A stretch of 64,000 nt of DNA. It comes from Rhodocyclales bacterium. GTDB lineage: Bacteria > Pseudomonadota > Gammaproteobacteria > Burkholderiales > Rhodocyclaceae. This document shows positions 1 through 9,882 of the stretch, one piece after another. The notes below the pieces were generated by a model. That model made no database searches and was not told the origin of the DNA. It saw nothing but the letters and a program-made list of their open reading frames with translations. The position numbers and the translations under genes were made by a program. The DNA lies in contig JACOUN010000014.1 of NCBI GenBank assembly GCA_016177805.1, forward strand, positions 1 through 64,000, in the 5' to 3' direction. Numbering within the stretch: the stretch's first letter is position 1; the number at the start of each line of letters is the position of its first letter.

Positions 1-925
1 CGCCACGGAACAGCGACAGCATGCGCAGGTTGTCCTGGTAGGACGAGTGGATGCCCCACTTGGAGTGCGGGGTGATCCACGACAGGGTCAGGTGCGGCTT
101 GGCCCTTACGCTGTCCGGACTATTGTCGTGGGCCTTGAGGTCGACCGGCGGACGATAGGCGCAGAAGCCTTCGCCGAAGTCCAGCATCCACTCGTGGTCC
201 TGGTAGAAGTGGGCGCGGCCGGTCAAAGTGCGGAACGGGATGTGCTCGTGGATGTTGGTGTAACCGGCGGTGTAGGAGACCGTCTCCGACTCGATTCCGG
301 ACCAGGTCGGCGCGGTGATGATCTTGCGCGGCTGGGCCTGGATGTCGCGGAAGGTGATCTTGTCCTCATGCCGGCCGGCGTACAGGTGGTGGTGATCGAT
401 GCCGGTCTTCTTCGACAGTGCCGACCATGACTTGTGCGCCACTTCGCCGTTGGTCTCGGGGGCCATGCGCATCACCGCGTCGCACACCGAGATGTCTTCT
501 TCAAGCGACGGCATGCCGTAGGAGATGCCCGGCAACTGCACCGTGTAGTTGCACTTCTTGAGTTCTTCGTACTCCTGCTCGGTGTTCCAGTCGATGCCCT
601 TGACGTTGTTGCCGAGCTTGGTCAGCAGCGGGCCCAGCGCGATGTACTTGCGGTAGGTGTTGGCGAAATCGCGCTCGACCAGCTTCAGGAGCGGCATGGT
701 CTTGCCCGGAATCGGCTCGCACTCGCCCTTCTTCCAGTCCTTGACCTCGCCGAACGGCTGGGCCAGTTCGAAGGCCGAGTCGTGCTGCATCGGCAGCGCC
801 ACGATGTCCTTGGCCACGCCGAGGTGCTTCTCGGCCAGATCGGAGAAGGTCTTGGCGATGGTCCTGAAGATCTGCCAGTCCGACTTCGACTCCCACCCCG
901 GAGTCACGGCTTCGGACAGCGGGTG
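1..925 (-). pseudogene. narG: narG C-terminal part, separated by frameshift
   Basis: Reading the minus strand from about 925 down to the window edge gives an open frame clearly homologous to the C-terminal third of the membrane-bound nitrate reductase alpha subunit. It begins HPLSEAVTPGWESKSDW and later shows SYGMPSLEEDISVCDAV and TLSWITPHSKWGIHSSY. It is in a different frame from the N-terminal part, which stops at 904. It has no plausible ribosome binding site; the first in-frame start-like codon is a GTG at about 907. I infer it is the continuation of the upstream narG, separated by a deletion of roughly 60 bases that also shifts the frame. It runs off the window start, so its end is not seen. 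Confidence 0.85.
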
Positions 926-3267
926 GAGATGATGTCCGAGTAGGCGCCGGTCGAGTTGAGGCGGAAGTTGATGTCCACCATCAGGTCGAGCTTGCCCACC
1001 GGGGCTTCGGCGTGCCACTTCACCTCCCGCGTGCCGATGCCGTCACCACCTTCCTGCAGCACGCCGTTTTGCGCGCCGAGCAGATGCTTGAGGAAGTACT
1101 CGTGGCCCTTGGCCGAGGAGCCGATCAGGTTGGCGCGCCAAACGAACAGGTTGCGTGGCCAGTTCTCCTGCGCGTCCGGGTCGGCGAAGGCGACGTCCAG
1201 CTTGCCTGACTTGAGTTGTTCGATCAGGTATTGCGCCACGCCGGCTTCGTCCTTGGCGCCGGCCTTTTCGGCTTCGGCCACGATTTCGAGCGGGTTGCGG
1301 TTGAAGTGCGGCGCCGACGGCAGCCAGCCCAGGCGGGTGGCGACAACGTTGTAGTCGGCCAGCTTGTAGCCCTTGTACTTGCCCTTGGCCGCCGGTTGCA
1401 GCAGTTGGTCGGCGTCGATGGTCTCGTAGCGCCACTGGTCGGTGTGGAAGTACCAGTACGAGGTCGAGTTCATGTGGCGCGGCGGACGCTGCCAGTCGGT
1501 GGCGAACGCGATCGGCGCCCAGCCGGCCTGCGGACGCAGCTTTTCCTGACCGACGTAGTGCGCCCAGCCACCGCCGCTCTTGCCCACGCACCCGCACATG
1601 TGCAGCAGGTTCATGATGGAGCGGTACTGCATGTCGTTGTGGTACCAGTGGTTGATGGCCGCGCCCATGATGATCATGGACTTGCCCAGCGTCTTGGAGG
1701 CGTTGTCGGCGAACTCGCGACCGGTGCGCTCGATGTCGGCGGCCTTGACGCCGGTGACCTTGGCGGCCCAGGCGGGGGTGTAGGCGACGTTGGCGTCGTC
1801 GTAGGAGCTGGCGACGTTGTCACCGCCGATGCCGCGATCGACGCCGTACTGGGCGACCTGCAGGTCGAACACCGAAGCGACGAACACCGTCTCGCCATTG
1901 GCCAGGGTCAGCTTGCGTGCCGGCACGTTGCGGTACAGCAGGCCGGGTTCGCCCGGCTGGAAGTGCGGGAAGCCGACCGACACGACGTCGTCGCGGCTGT
2001 CGATGCACGACAGTTCGGCCTCGATCTCGTCCTGGCCGGCAGCGGCTTTCTCCAGCAGGTTCCACTTGCCGTCTTCACCCCAGCGGAACCCGATGGTGCC
2101 GTTGGGCGCGACGTAGGTCTTGGTCTTGGCGTCGTAGACGATGGTTTTCCAGTCCGGGTTGTTCGCTTCGCCGAGGTTGTTCTCGAAGTCGGAAGCGCGC
2201 AGGTTGCGGTCGGAAACGTAGCCGCCCTCGAACGGACGCAGGACGATCTGCATCGGCAGGTCGGTGTACTTGCGCGCGTATTCGGCGAAGTAGGGGTCCT
2301 GCTTGTTGATGTAGAACTCTTTGAGCGCGACGTGGCCCATCGCGAGGAAGGCGGCGGCGTCGGTGCCCTGGCGTACCGGCATCCACAGGTCGGCGAACTT
2401 CACGTATTCGGCGTAGTCCGGGGCCATCGACACGACTTTGGTGCCCTTGTAGCGCACTTCGGTGGCGAAGTGGGCATCCGGGGTGCGGGTCATCGGCAGG
2501 TTGGCGCCGGTGATGATCAGGTAGGTCGAGTTGTACCAGTCGGCCGCTTCGGGCACGTCGGTCTGCTCGCCCCAGGTCTGCGGGCTGGCTGCCGGCAGAT
2601 CGCAGTACCAGTCGTAGAACGAACCACAGGCGGCGCCGATCAGCGACAGGTAACGGGCGCCGGCGGCGTAGGAGATCATCGACATCGCCGGAATCGGCGA
2701 GAAACCGTAGATGCGGTCCGGACCCCATTTCTTGATGGTGTAGATGTTGGCCGCGGCGATGATCTCGTTGACTTCCTTCCAGTCGGTGCGCACGAAGCCG
2801 CCCAGACCACGGACCTTGACGTACTTGTCGCGCTTCGCGTCGTCGGCCTGGATGGCGGCCCACGCCTCGACCGGGTCCTTGCCCGTCTTGCGCTCGGCGC
2901 GATACAGGTCGAGCAGGCGGCCACGGATCATCGGGTGCTTGATGCGGTGCGGCGAGTACAGGTACCACGAGAACGAGGCGCCACGCTGGCAGCCGCGCGG
3001 TTCGTGGTTGGGCAGGTCTTCGCGGGTACGCGGGTAGTCGGTCTGCTGCATCTCGAACGACACCAGGCCGCTCTTGACGAAGATTTTCCACGAACAGCCA
3101 CCGGTGCAGTTCACGCCGTGGGTGGAACGCACCACCTTGTCGTGACGCCAGCGGTTGCGGTAGGCGTCTTCCCAATTGCGGTCTTCATTGGTGACGATGC
3201 CGTGATCGCCGGCGAAGGTGTCCTGCACCTTGTCGAAGAACTTCAAGCGGTCCAGAAAATGACTCAT
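904..3267 (-). CDS. narG: Respiratory nitrate reductase alpha subunit NarG, N-terminal 787 residues (frameshifted)
   Basis: NarG is the molybdenum (bis-MGD) catalytic subunit of membrane-bound nitrate reductase, reducing nitrate to nitrite with electrons from quinol via NarI and NarH. The N-terminus has the FS0 [4Fe-4S] ligand set (H50, C54, C58, C93) in HGVNCTGGC and RGCQRGASF. The segment GEQTDVPEA should hold the Mo-ligating Asp of the family. The start at 3267 has a good GGAG site 8 bases upstream. Full-length NarG is about 1,250 residues; this frame ends after YSDII with an aberrant STRCPKP tail and TGA. Homologues continue there with roughly 20 residues beginning LPTATWYEK before HPLS. 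As read, the gene cannot give an intact enzyme. It is third in a narK-narK-narG operon; narHJI would lie beyond the window. Confidence 0.93.
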   Translation of the reverse strand: MSHFLDRLKFFDKVQDTFAGDHGIVTNEDRNWEDAYRNRWRHDKVVRSTHGVNCTGGCSWKIFVKSGLVSFEMQQTDYPRTREDLPNHEPRGCQRGASFSWYLYSPHRIKHPMIRGRLLDLYRAERKTGKDPVEAWAAIQADDAKRDKYVKVRGLGGFVRTDWKEVNEIIAAANIYTIKKWGPDRIYGFSPIPAMSMISYAAGARYLSLIGAACGSFYDWYCDLPAASPQTWGEQTDVPEAADWYNSTYLIITGANLPMTRTPDAHFATEVRYKGTKVVSMAPDYAEYVKFADLWMPVRQGTDAAAFLAMGHVALKEFYINKQDPYFAEYARKYTDLPMQIVLRPFEGGYVSDRNLRASDFENNLGEANNPDWKTIVYDAKTKTYVAPNGTIGFRWGEDGKWNLLEKAAAGQDEIEAELSCIDSRDDVVSVGFPHFQPGEPGLLYRNVPARKLTLANGETVFVASVFDLQVAQYGVDRGIGGDNVASSYDDANVAYTPAWAAKVTGVKAADIERTGREFADNASKTLGKSMIIMGAAINHWYHNDMQYRSIMNLLHMCGCVGKSGGGWAHYVGQEKLRPQAGWAPIAFATDWQRPPRHMNSTSYWYFHTDQWRYETIDADQLLQPAAKGKYKGYKLADYNVVATRLGWLPSAPHFNRNPLEIVAEAEKAGAKDEAGVAQYLIEQLKSGKLDVAFADPDAQENWPRNLFVWRANLIGSSAKGHEYFLKHLLGAQNGVLQEGGDGIGTREVKWHAEAPVGKLDLMVDINFRLNSTGAYSDIISTRCPKP

Positions 3268-3326
3268 GGTTTACTCCTGTTTAATGCAGAAATCCGGTAT
3301 TGCGTTGTTGGGTGGCCGTGGGCGGA

Positions 3327-4985
3327 TCACGGGTTCTTGATGTACGCGTTCTTGCGCAGGTAGAACCACCAGTTGATGAGCACGCACAGCGCATAGAATA
3401 CGGCGAACCCATACATCGCGTACTCGGGGGTGCCGGCCTTGATCTGGCCGCCGATCACCACCGGCGCGATGAACGAGCCGTAGCCCGCGACCGCCGAGGA
3501 CCAGCCCAGCACCGGGCCGCGCAGGTCCTGGTCGAAGACGAAGCCCACGGTGCGGAAGGTCGAGCCATTGCCGATGCCGGAAGCGGCGAACAGCACCACG
3601 AACAGCGCCATGAAGACGAAGAAGTACTGCTCGGGAGTGGCCGACGAATAGGCCAGCGACATCACGTAGCCGGTGGCGGCCGATGCGACCACCAGCACCA
3701 CCGATATGGCCTGGGTCACGATGGAGCCGCCGATCTTGTCCGCGACCCAGCCGCCCACCGGGCGGATCAACGCGCCGACGAAGGGGCCGATCCAGGCGAA
3801 CATCAGCGCCGACGGCGCGTTCGGGTTCTTGGCATGCACCCAGACGTTGGCGGCGCTGTCAAACACGTGGGTGTTGCCGAAGATCACCGTGATCGACAGC
3901 GGCAGCGCCATCGAAAAGCCGATGAAGGAACCGAAGGTCACCACGTACAGCACGGTCATCGACCAGGTGTGCTTGTTGCCGAAGATCGCGAACTGCTTGT
4001 TCAGGTTGGTCTTCATCTCGCCGGTGGCGACGGCTTTCATCGCGAACAGCGTGCCGGCCATGACCAGCGGCAGCACGAGCCACATGCCGTTGCCCGACAG
4101 CACGCCGGAACCGACCGGTGCCGGCAGGTACAGATACAGGCCGAGCGCGGCCACCACCAGCGCCAGGCCATAGAGCATCAGGATGCGGCCCAGCGCGGCG
4201 CCGGTCGAGCCCATGTTGGGCGACACCGTCAGCAGGTTGTTCATGCCGAACCAGCCGACCACCGCGAGCGGCACCAGCAGCAGCAGCCACACGAAGCCGG
4301 CGTTCTGCACGAAGGTCGGGGTGCCGGCGGCGATCTTGCCGATCAGGGTGGCCGAGTCCTTGACCAGCGGAATCGCGTCGCCGCCGATCGCGCCGAACAG
4401 ACCCAGGGTCATGACCGCCGGAATCAGCAGTTGCGAGGTGGTGACGCCGAAGTTGCCCAGACCGGCGTTCAGCCCCAGCGCGGTGCCCTGTAGACGCTTG
4501 GGGTAGAAGGTGCTGATGTTGGACATCGAGCAGGCGAAGTTGCCCCCGCCGATGCCGGACAACAGCGCCATCAACTGGAACACCCACAGTGGCGTGCTCT
4601 TGTCCTGCAGCGCGATGCCGGTGCCGATGGCCGGGATCATCAGCAGCGCGGTGGTCAGCCACACCGTGTTGCGCCCGCCGCACAGGCGGATGAAGAACGA
4701 GGCCGGGATGCGCAGCGTCGCGCCGGAGAGGCCGGAAATGGCCGCGATGGTGAATAGCTCGTCGGCCTTGAACGGGAAGCCGGCGTTGGACATCTGCACC
4801 GTGATGATGCCCCACATCAGCCACACCGCGAAGCCGCACAGCAGGCTGGGAATCGAGATCCACAAGTTGCGGCTGGCGATGCGGCTGCCGGTTTCCTTCC
4901 AGAACTTTTCGTTCTCCGGTTGCCAGTCGGCGATGTCGACGCTGCTGGTGCGCTGCGGTTGCAGCGGTACGGCCTGCGTATTCAT
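3327..4985 (-). CDS. narK: NarK-type nitrate/nitrite transporter (long form, NarK2-like)
   Basis: Major facilitator superfamily transporter of the nitrate/nitrite porter family, acting in the inner membrane to import nitrate and/or export nitrite for the Nar enzyme. At 552 residues it is longer than the partner NarK, with an extended loop near the middle, as in the second NarK of Pseudomonas and Thauera-type narK1K2 pairs. Family motifs are visible, for example GLGNFGVTTSQLLIP and the late repeat RPVGGWVADKIGGS. The ATG at 4985 is preferred because AGGAGA lies 7 bases upstream; the GTG two codons earlier has no such spacing. It lies 34 bases after the first narK and 59 bases before narG, all co-directional, so an operon is likely. 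The direction of transport cannot be decided from sequence. Confidence 0.93.
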   Translation of the reverse strand: MNTQAVPLQPQRTSSVDIADWQPENEKFWKETGSRIASRNLWISIPSLLCGFAVWLMWGIITVQMSNAGFPFKADELFTIAAISGLSGATLRIPASFFIRLCGGRNTVWLTTALLMIPAIGTGIALQDKSTPLWVFQLMALLSGIGGGNFACSMSNISTFYPKRLQGTALGLNAGLGNFGVTTSQLLIPAVMTLGLFGAIGGDAIPLVKDSATLIGKIAAGTPTFVQNAGFVWLLLLVPLAVVGWFGMNNLLTVSPNMGSTGAALGRILMLYGLALVVAALGLYLYLPAPVGSGVLSGNGMWLVLPLVMAGTLFAMKAVATGEMKTNLNKQFAIFGNKHTWSMTVLYVVTFGSFIGFSMALPLSITVIFGNTHVFDSAANVWVHAKNPNAPSALMFAWIGPFVGALIRPVGGWVADKIGGSIVTQAISVVLVVASAATGYVMSLAYSSATPEQYFFVFMALFVVLFAASGIGNGSTFRTVGFVFDQDLRGPVLGWSSAVAGYGSFIAPVVIGGQIKAGTPEYAMYGFAVFYALCVLINWWFYLRKNAYIKNP

Positions 4986-5019
4986 GGGCACGTCTCCTTG
5001 GAATGTTTTCTGTGGTGGC

Positions 5020-6279
5020 TCAGTGGCCGGCGCCGGCTTCGGCGGCAGCGGGGTGGAATACGTCGGCGCGTCGGACCTCGGTCCAGTACATGAGGATCAG
5101 CGACACCCAGGTCACGCCGTAGAGCAGCATGAAGGCGCTGGAACGCACCCCGGTCAGGTCGAGCAGGGCGCCGAACATGATCGGCAGCAGGAAGCCGCCC
5201 AGGCCGCCCACCAGGCCGACGATGCCGGACACCGCGCCGATGTCGCGCGGGAACTCATCCGAGATGTACTTGAACACCGAGGCCTTGCCGAACGCCCAGG
5301 CCACGCCGACGATGAACATCAGCGCGGTAAACACCCATACGTTGTGATGGATGGCGAAGCTGCGCGGACCGTTGACCGTCATGACGGTGAATTCGGTGTG
5401 CGGGTAGGACAGCAGGAACAGGCAGATCCACGATGCCCACATCACCCACCAGGTCACCTTGTGCGCGCCGTAGCGGTCGGAAAACCAGCCGCCGACCGCG
5501 CGCAGCACCCCGCCGGGCAGCGAGAAACAGGCCGCGAGCAGGGCCGCGACTTCGATGCCGAGGCCGAATTCATTGACGTAGTACTTGGTCATCCACAGCG
5601 CCAGCGCCACGTAGCCGCCGAACACGATGGAGTAGTACTGGCAGTACTTCCACACGCGCGGATCCCTGAGCACGCGCATCTGGTCGGATGCCGACACGGT
5701 GGATGAGACGCGGTGTTTGGGGTCGTCATAGGTGAAGAACCAGAACGCGATCGCCACGATCAGCATCGCCACCGCGAACACCTTGGGCACGTACTGCCAG
5801 CCGAATGCCACCACCAGGGCGGGGGCGACAAACTTGGTGACGGCCGCGCCCGAGTTGCCGGCGCCGAAGATACCCATCGCGAAGCCCTGGGTGCCGCGCT
5901 CGAACCAGCGCGCGGTGTAGGCGATGCCGACCGAGAACGAGCCGCCAGCCACGCCGACGAACAGCCCGGCGACCAGCAACTGCCAGTACGCGGTCGCCTC
6001 CGAAATCAGGTAGATCGGCACGACCGTGGACAGCATCAGGGCGAAGAACACGATGCGTCCGCCGAAGCGATCGGCCCACATCCCGAGCGGCAGACGCACC
6101 AGCGCGCCAGTGAGCACCGGGGTGGAGGCGAGCAGGCCGAACTGGGTTTCGTTCAATCCCAGTTGCGCCTTGATCGGGATGCCGATCACGGCGAATAGCA
6201 TCCACGCGGAAAAGCACATGGTGAAGGCCAGGGTGCTCATCACCAGCACGGAGAGTTGTTGTCGGCGCAGCGTTGCCAT
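5020..6279 (-). CDS. narK: NarK-type nitrate transporter (short form, NarK1-like)
   Basis: Major facilitator of the NNP nitrate/nitrite family, 419 residues with about 12 membrane segments, usually a nitrate/proton symporter when it is the first of two NarKs. The nitrate-signature-like stretches GIFGAGNSGAAVTKFVAP and GIVGLVGGLGGFLLP are both present. The start is placed at 6279 (MATLRRQQLS) because GGAGGAAA lies 8 to 9 bases upstream; the longer reading would add 18 residues without a ribosome binding site. It heads the narKKG operon and is divergent from nap. The type assignment (symporter versus antiporter) is family knowledge, not visible in the sequence. Confidence 0.93.
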   Translation of the reverse strand: MATLRRQQLSVLVMSTLAFTMCFSAWMLFAVIGIPIKAQLGLNETQFGLLASTPVLTGALVRLPLGMWADRFGGRIVFFALMLSTVVPIYLISEATAYWQLLVAGLFVGVAGGSFSVGIAYTARWFERGTQGFAMGIFGAGNSGAAVTKFVAPALVVAFGWQYVPKVFAVAMLIVAIAFWFFTYDDPKHRVSSTVSASDQMRVLRDPRVWKYCQYYSIVFGGYVALALWMTKYYVNEFGLGIEVAALLAACFSLPGGVLRAVGGWFSDRYGAHKVTWWVMWASWICLFLLSYPHTEFTVMTVNGPRSFAIHHNVWVFTALMFIVGVAWAFGKASVFKYISDEFPRDIGAVSGIVGLVGGLGGFLLPIMFGALLDLTGVRSSAFMLLYGVTWVSLILMYWTEVRRADVFHPAAAEAGAGH

Positions 6280-6377
6280 GATCGTGCTTTCCTCCAGACA
6301 GAGCGGATGTAGCGTCAGATTGGAGGCAAGCATAGGGCGGTGAAGTTGAAGTGACCATTCGCCAGAAGCACGGGCAC

Positions 6378-6421
6378 GGACTAGTCATCCGCTTGGTGGA
6401 CTAGTTCGGATGGACTAGTTC
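6378..6421. repeat. Three direct copies of GGACTAGTY upstream of narK
   Basis: GGACTAGTC at 6378, GGACTAGTTC at 6398 and GGACTAGTTC at 6412 form a short direct repeat about 100-140 bases upstream of the narK start. Each has the palindromic core ACTAGT. The position suggests activator binding at the narK promoter. The motif does not match the NarL heptamer (TACYYMT) well, so the binding factor is unknown. Confidence 0.5.
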
Positions 6422-6478
6422 TGCCGGTGGCAAACCACGGCCATCGATGGTGCACCGCAAATGCGAACGGTTCCTACT

Positions 6479-6492
6479 TTGACTGCAGTCAA
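6479..6492. promoter_or_regulatory. FNR/DNR-type binding site TTGACTGCAGTCAA
   Basis: TTGACTGCAGTCAA is a perfect 14-base palindrome close to the FNR/ANR/DNR consensus TTGAT-N4-ATCAA. Its centre (6485.5) lies about 41.5 bases before the transcription start predicted from the -10 hexamer at 6515. That is the classic class-II activator position for the nap operon. Confidence 0.8.
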
Positions 6493-6514
6493 TGCCTTGC
6501 ATGGCGGGCAGGCA

Positions 6515-6520
6515 TCTAAT
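6515..6520 (+). promoter_or_regulatory. -10 element of the nap promoter
   Basis: TCTAAT is correctly spaced from the FNR-type site at 6479-6492 for class-II activation. Transcription would begin near 6527. This makes the ATG at 6529 an unlikely start for napF and favours 6562 or 6568. Confidence 0.6.
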
Positions 6521-6561
6521 GCTTATCCATGCGAGATCAAGGGCCATTACCCCATCCTGTT

Positions 6562-7047
6562 ATGACCATGTCACGACGCGGATTTCTTTCCGGATGTCGC
6601 GGCAACGCGCCTGAAAACCGCCCGCCATGGGCAATCGCGGCGCCGCAATTTGAATCCCGATGCGAGCGCTGCGGCGACTGCGCCAAGGCCTGCCCGCCCC
6701 GCATCATCGCCGTGGGCGCCGGGGGTTTCCCGGTGGTGGATTTTGCCGCCGGTGCGTGTGACTTCTGCGGCAAGTGCGTCGATGCCTGTGCGCCTGGTGC
6801 CCTGCAACATGGCGATGCAGGGGCCGGGCCGTGGGCGCTCAAGGCATCGGCCCGCTCGGCTTGCCTTGCCCACGCCGGCGTCGAATGCCGCGTGTGCGCC
6901 GAAGCGTGCGAGGTCGCCGCGATCCGCTTCCGTCCCCGCCTGGGCGGCGCCGCGCTGCCCGAACTGGATCGCGCGCGCTGCAACGGCTGCGGCGCCTGTT
7001 TTTCACCTTGTCCGGTCAGGGCGATAGCCATGGAGATACACCAATGA
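6562..7047 (+). CDS. napF: Ferredoxin-type protein NapF
   Basis: NapF is a cytoplasmic iron-sulfur protein thought to help mature or supply electrons to NapA before its export. Four cysteine clusters are visible, of which [24 protein letters not shown] and [13 protein letters not shown] are typical 4Fe-4S motifs. The N-terminus [11 protein letters not shown] matches other NapF starts. The frame is open from an ATG at 6529, but the predicted transcription start (about 6527) makes that nearly leaderless, so 6562 (or 6568) is preferred. No strong ribosome binding site is seen for any candidate. Its stop overlaps the napD start (ATGA). It is the first gene of napFDAGHBC. Confidence 0.88.
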   Translation: MTMSRRGFLSGCRGNAPENRPPWAIAAPQFESRCERCGDCAKACPPRIIAVGAGGFPVVDFAAGACDFCGKCVDACAPGALQHGDAGAGPWALKASARSACLAHAGVECRVCAEACEVAAIRFRPRLGGAALPELDRARCNGCGACFSPCPVRAIAMEIHQ

Positions 7048-7301
7048 ACATCGCAAGCGTGGTGGTGCGGGCCAGGCCCGAACACTTTCCCGAACTGCAC
7101 GAAAGCCTGGGCGCCATACGCGGCGTCGAGATACACGGCGAATCGGCGGACAACGGTCGCATGGTCGTGACGATAGAGGATGGCGACGGTTATGCCGTAT
7201 CCGACTCGCTCACGGCAATCAATCTTACCCGGCACGTACTGAGCATCACGCTGGCCTACGAATACACGGACCAAGGTCTCGACACAGGGGGCATGAAATG
7301 A
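7044..7301 (+). CDS. napD: NapA maturation chaperone NapD
   Basis: Small cytoplasmic protein (85 residues) that binds the twin-arginine signal peptide of NapA and holds it until cofactor insertion is complete. It begins [15 protein letters not shown], and [19 protein letters not shown] is typical of the NapD ferredoxin-like fold. The start overlaps the napF stop as ATGA, and its own stop overlaps the napA start in the same way, so translation is probably coupled. Length and context fit NapD well. Confidence 0.93.
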   Translation: MNIASVVVRARPEHFPELHESLGAIRGVEIHGESADNGRMVVTIEDGDGYAVSDSLTAINLTRHVLSITLAYEYTDQGLDTGGMK

Positions 7302-9844
7302 ACATGGATCGACGCGAATTCATCAAGACCAATGCGGTGGCGGTTGCCGCGGCCACTGCTGGCATCGGCATGCCGGTGGTGGCTCGGGCACAACCGGCGG
7401 GAGACCCGAACACCCGCGTGCGCTGGGACAAGGCCGCGTGCCGCTTCTGCGGGGTGGGCTGTTCGGTGCTGATCGGGGTGCAGGACGGCCGCGTGGTGGC
7501 GACCCAGGGCGACCCGGATTCGCCGGTGAACCGGGGTCTGAACTGCATCAAGGGTTACTTCCTGTCCAAGATCATGTATGGCTCGGACCGCCTCACCCAG
7601 CCGCTGCTGCGCATGAAGGACGGCAAGTTCGACAAGAACGGCGAGTTCACGCCCATCACGTGGAAGCAGGCGTTCGACATCATGGAAGAGAAGTGGAAGG
7701 CCGCAATCAAGGCGCACGGCCCCACTTCGGTCGGCATGTTCGGCTCGGGTCAATGGACCATCTGGGAAGGCTACGCCGCCGCCAAGCTGATGAAGGCCGG
7801 CTTCCGCAGCAACAACCTCGACCCCAACGCACGCCACTGCATGGCCTCGGCGGTGGCCGGGTTCATGCGCACCTTCGGCATCGACGAGCCGATGGGCTGC
7901 TATGACGACATCGAGAACGCCGACGCCTTCGTGCTGTGGGGTTCCAACATGGCCGAGATGCACCCCATCCTGTGGAGCCGCGTCACCGATCGGCGCCTGT
8001 CCAAGGCGGGCAGCGAGGTGCATGTGTTGTCGACCTTCGAGCACCGCTCCTTCGAGCTGGCCGACAACGGCATGATCTTCAACCCGCAGACCGACCTGGC
8101 CATACTCAACTACATCTGCAACTACATCATCCAGAACAACAAGGTCAATCAGGGCTTCGTCAAGGCGCATGTGAGCTTCAAGCGCGGTGAGACCGACATC
8201 GGCTACGGCCTGCGCCCCAACCACGCACAGGAGGCCGCCGCGACCAACAACGGCTATCCCGGCGCGGATGGCAAGCCCAAGGGCGACACGAACAAGTCGG
8301 TGGACATCACGTTCGAGGAATTTGCCGCCTTCGTCTCCGAGTACACGCTGGAAAAGGTGTCGGCCCTGTCCGGCGTACCGGCCGAGCGCCTGATGCGCCT
8401 CGCGCAGTTGTATGCCGACCCCGCGAAAAAGGTCACCTCGTTCTGGACCATGGGGTTCAACCAGCACACGCGCGGCACCTGGGTGAACAACATGATCTAC
8501 AACGTGCAGCTGCTGGTGGGCAAGATCTCGGAGCCGGGCAACAGCCCGTTCTCGCTCACCGGCCAGCCCTCGGCCTGCGGTACCGCGCGCGAGGTCGGCA
8601 CCTTCGCCCACCGCCTGCCGGCCGACATGGTGGTGATGAACCCGATGCACCGTGCCTACAGCGAAGACATCTGGAAGCTGCCGGAAGGCACGTTGCCCGA
8701 CAAGGTCGGCTTTCACGCAGTGGCGCAAAGCCGTGCGCTCAAGGACGGCAAGCTCAAGGTGTACTGGACCAGCACCACCAACAACATGCAGGCCGGCCCC
8801 AACATCAACGACGAGGTCTATCCCGGCTGGCGCAATCCCGAGGCGTTCATCGTGGTCTCGGATGTCTATCCGACCGTCTCCGCGATGTCGGCCGACCTGA
8901 TCCTGCCCTCCGCGATGTGGACCGAGAAGGAAGGTGCCTACGGCAACGCCGAGCGCCGCACCCAGTTCTGGCGCCAGCAGGTCGCCCCTCCGGGCGAGGC
9001 CAGGAGCGATCTGTGGCAGTACGTCGAGTTCGCCAAGCGCTTCAAGGTCGAGGACGTTTGGCCGGCCGAACTGATCGCGAAGAAACCGGAACTCAAGGGC
9101 AAGACGCTGTACGACGTGCTGTATGCCAACGGGCAGGTCAACAAGTATCCGATCGGCGATGTCGCCAAGGCCAACGACCATGCCTGGACCGGCTACATGA
9201 ACGACGAGTCCAAGGAACTGGGCTACTACCTGCAGAAAGGTCTGTTCGAGGAATACGCGCGCTTCGGCCGTGGCAAGGCGCACGATCTGGCCGACTTCGA
9301 CACCTACCACAAGGCGCGCGGGCTGCGCTGGCCGGTGGTCGATGGCAAGGAAACGTTGTGGCGCTTCCGCGAAGGCTACGACCCCTACGTCAAGGCCGGC
9401 GAAGGGGTGAAGTTCTACGGCAAGAAGGACGGCAAGGCATGGATATTCGCGCTGCCCTACCAGCAACCGCCCGAAGTGCCGGACGCCGAGTACGACATGT
9501 GGATGTGCACGGGACGCGTGCTTGAGCACTGGCACACCGGCTCGATGACGCGGCGGGTGCCGGAACTGCACCGCTCGGTGCCCGAGGCCCAGGTCTTCAT
9601 GCATCCCGAAGACGCGGCGAAGAAGGGCCTGCAGCGCGGCATGGCGGTCAAGGTGATGTCGCGGCGCGGCGAAATCGTCGCGCGCCTGGAGACGCGCGGC
9701 CGCAACAAGCCGCCGCAGGGGCTGATCTTCGTGCCGTTCTTCGACGAAGGGCGGCTGGTGAACAAGCTGATCCTGGACGCCACCTGCCCGATCTCGAAAG
9801 AGACCGACTTCAAGAAGTGTCCGGTCAAGGTGGTGAAGGCGTAG
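7298..9844 (+). CDS. napA: Periplasmic nitrate reductase catalytic subunit NapA
   Basis: NapA reduces nitrate to nitrite in the periplasm using bis-MGD molybdenum and one [4Fe-4S] cluster, receiving electrons from NapB and NapC. The 848-residue product starts with a twin-arginine signal ([19 protein letters not shown]) that should be cut near VARAQ. The cluster motif [15 protein letters not shown] follows, with the last cysteine in GLNCIKGYF. Molybdopterin-binding stretches such as [17 protein letters not shown], which contains the family's Mo-binding cysteine region, and the C-terminal dinucleotide-binding domain are present. Length is normal for the family. The gene appears intact, in contrast to narG, so this enzyme may carry nitrate reduction in the strain if the narG lesion is real. 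Confidence 0.97.
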   Translation: MNMDRREFIKTNAVAVAAATAGIGMPVVARAQPAGDPNTRVRWDKAACRFCGVGCSVLIGVQDGRVVATQGDPDSPVNRGLNCIKGYFLSKIMYGSDRLTQPLLRMKDGKFDKNGEFTPITWKQAFDIMEEKWKAAIKAHGPTSVGMFGSGQWTIWEGYAAAKLMKAGFRSNNLDPNARHCMASAVAGFMRTFGIDEPMGCYDDIENADAFVLWGSNMAEMHPILWSRVTDRRLSKAGSEVHVLSTFEHRSFELADNGMIFNPQTDLAILNYICNYIIQNNKVNQGFVKAHVSFKRGETDIGYGLRPNHAQEAAATNNGYPGADGKPKGDTNKSVDITFEEFAAFVSEYTLEKVSALSGVPAERLMRLAQLYADPAKKVTSFWTMGFNQHTRGTWVNNMIYNVQLLVGKISEPGNSPFSLTGQPSACGTAREVGTFAHRLPADMVVMNPMHRAYSEDIWKLPEGTLPDKVGFHAVAQSRALKDGKLKVYWTSTTNNMQAGPNINDEVYPGWRNPEAFIVVSDVYPTVSAMSADLILPSAMWTEKEGAYGNAERRTQFWRQQVAPPGEARSDLWQYVEFAKRFKVEDVWPAELIAKKPELKGKTLYDVLYANGQVNKYPIGDVAKANDHAWTGYMNDESKELGYYLQKGLFEEYARFGRGKAHDLADFDTYHKARGLRWPVVDGKETLWRFREGYDPYVKAGEGVKFYGKKDGKAWIFALPYQQPPEVPDAEYDMWMCTGRVLEHWHTGSMTRRVPELHRSVPEAQVFMHPEDAAKKGLQRGMAVKVMSRRGEIVARLETRGRNKPPQGLIFVPFFDEGRLVNKLILDATCPISKETDFKKCPVKVVKA

Positions 9845-9882
9845 TGGATAGTGTCATCCGCCCTGTAAGGGCGCCGTAATCT

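Noticed and set aside
1216-3363. 715-codon open frame on the plus strand opposite narG
   Set aside because: It mirrors narG codons in antisense, has no homology, signal or ribosome binding site, and such frames are common in high-GC DNA.
7256-9604. 782-codon minus-strand open frame opposite napA
   Set aside because: Antisense shadow of a complete napA with no recognisable protein features.
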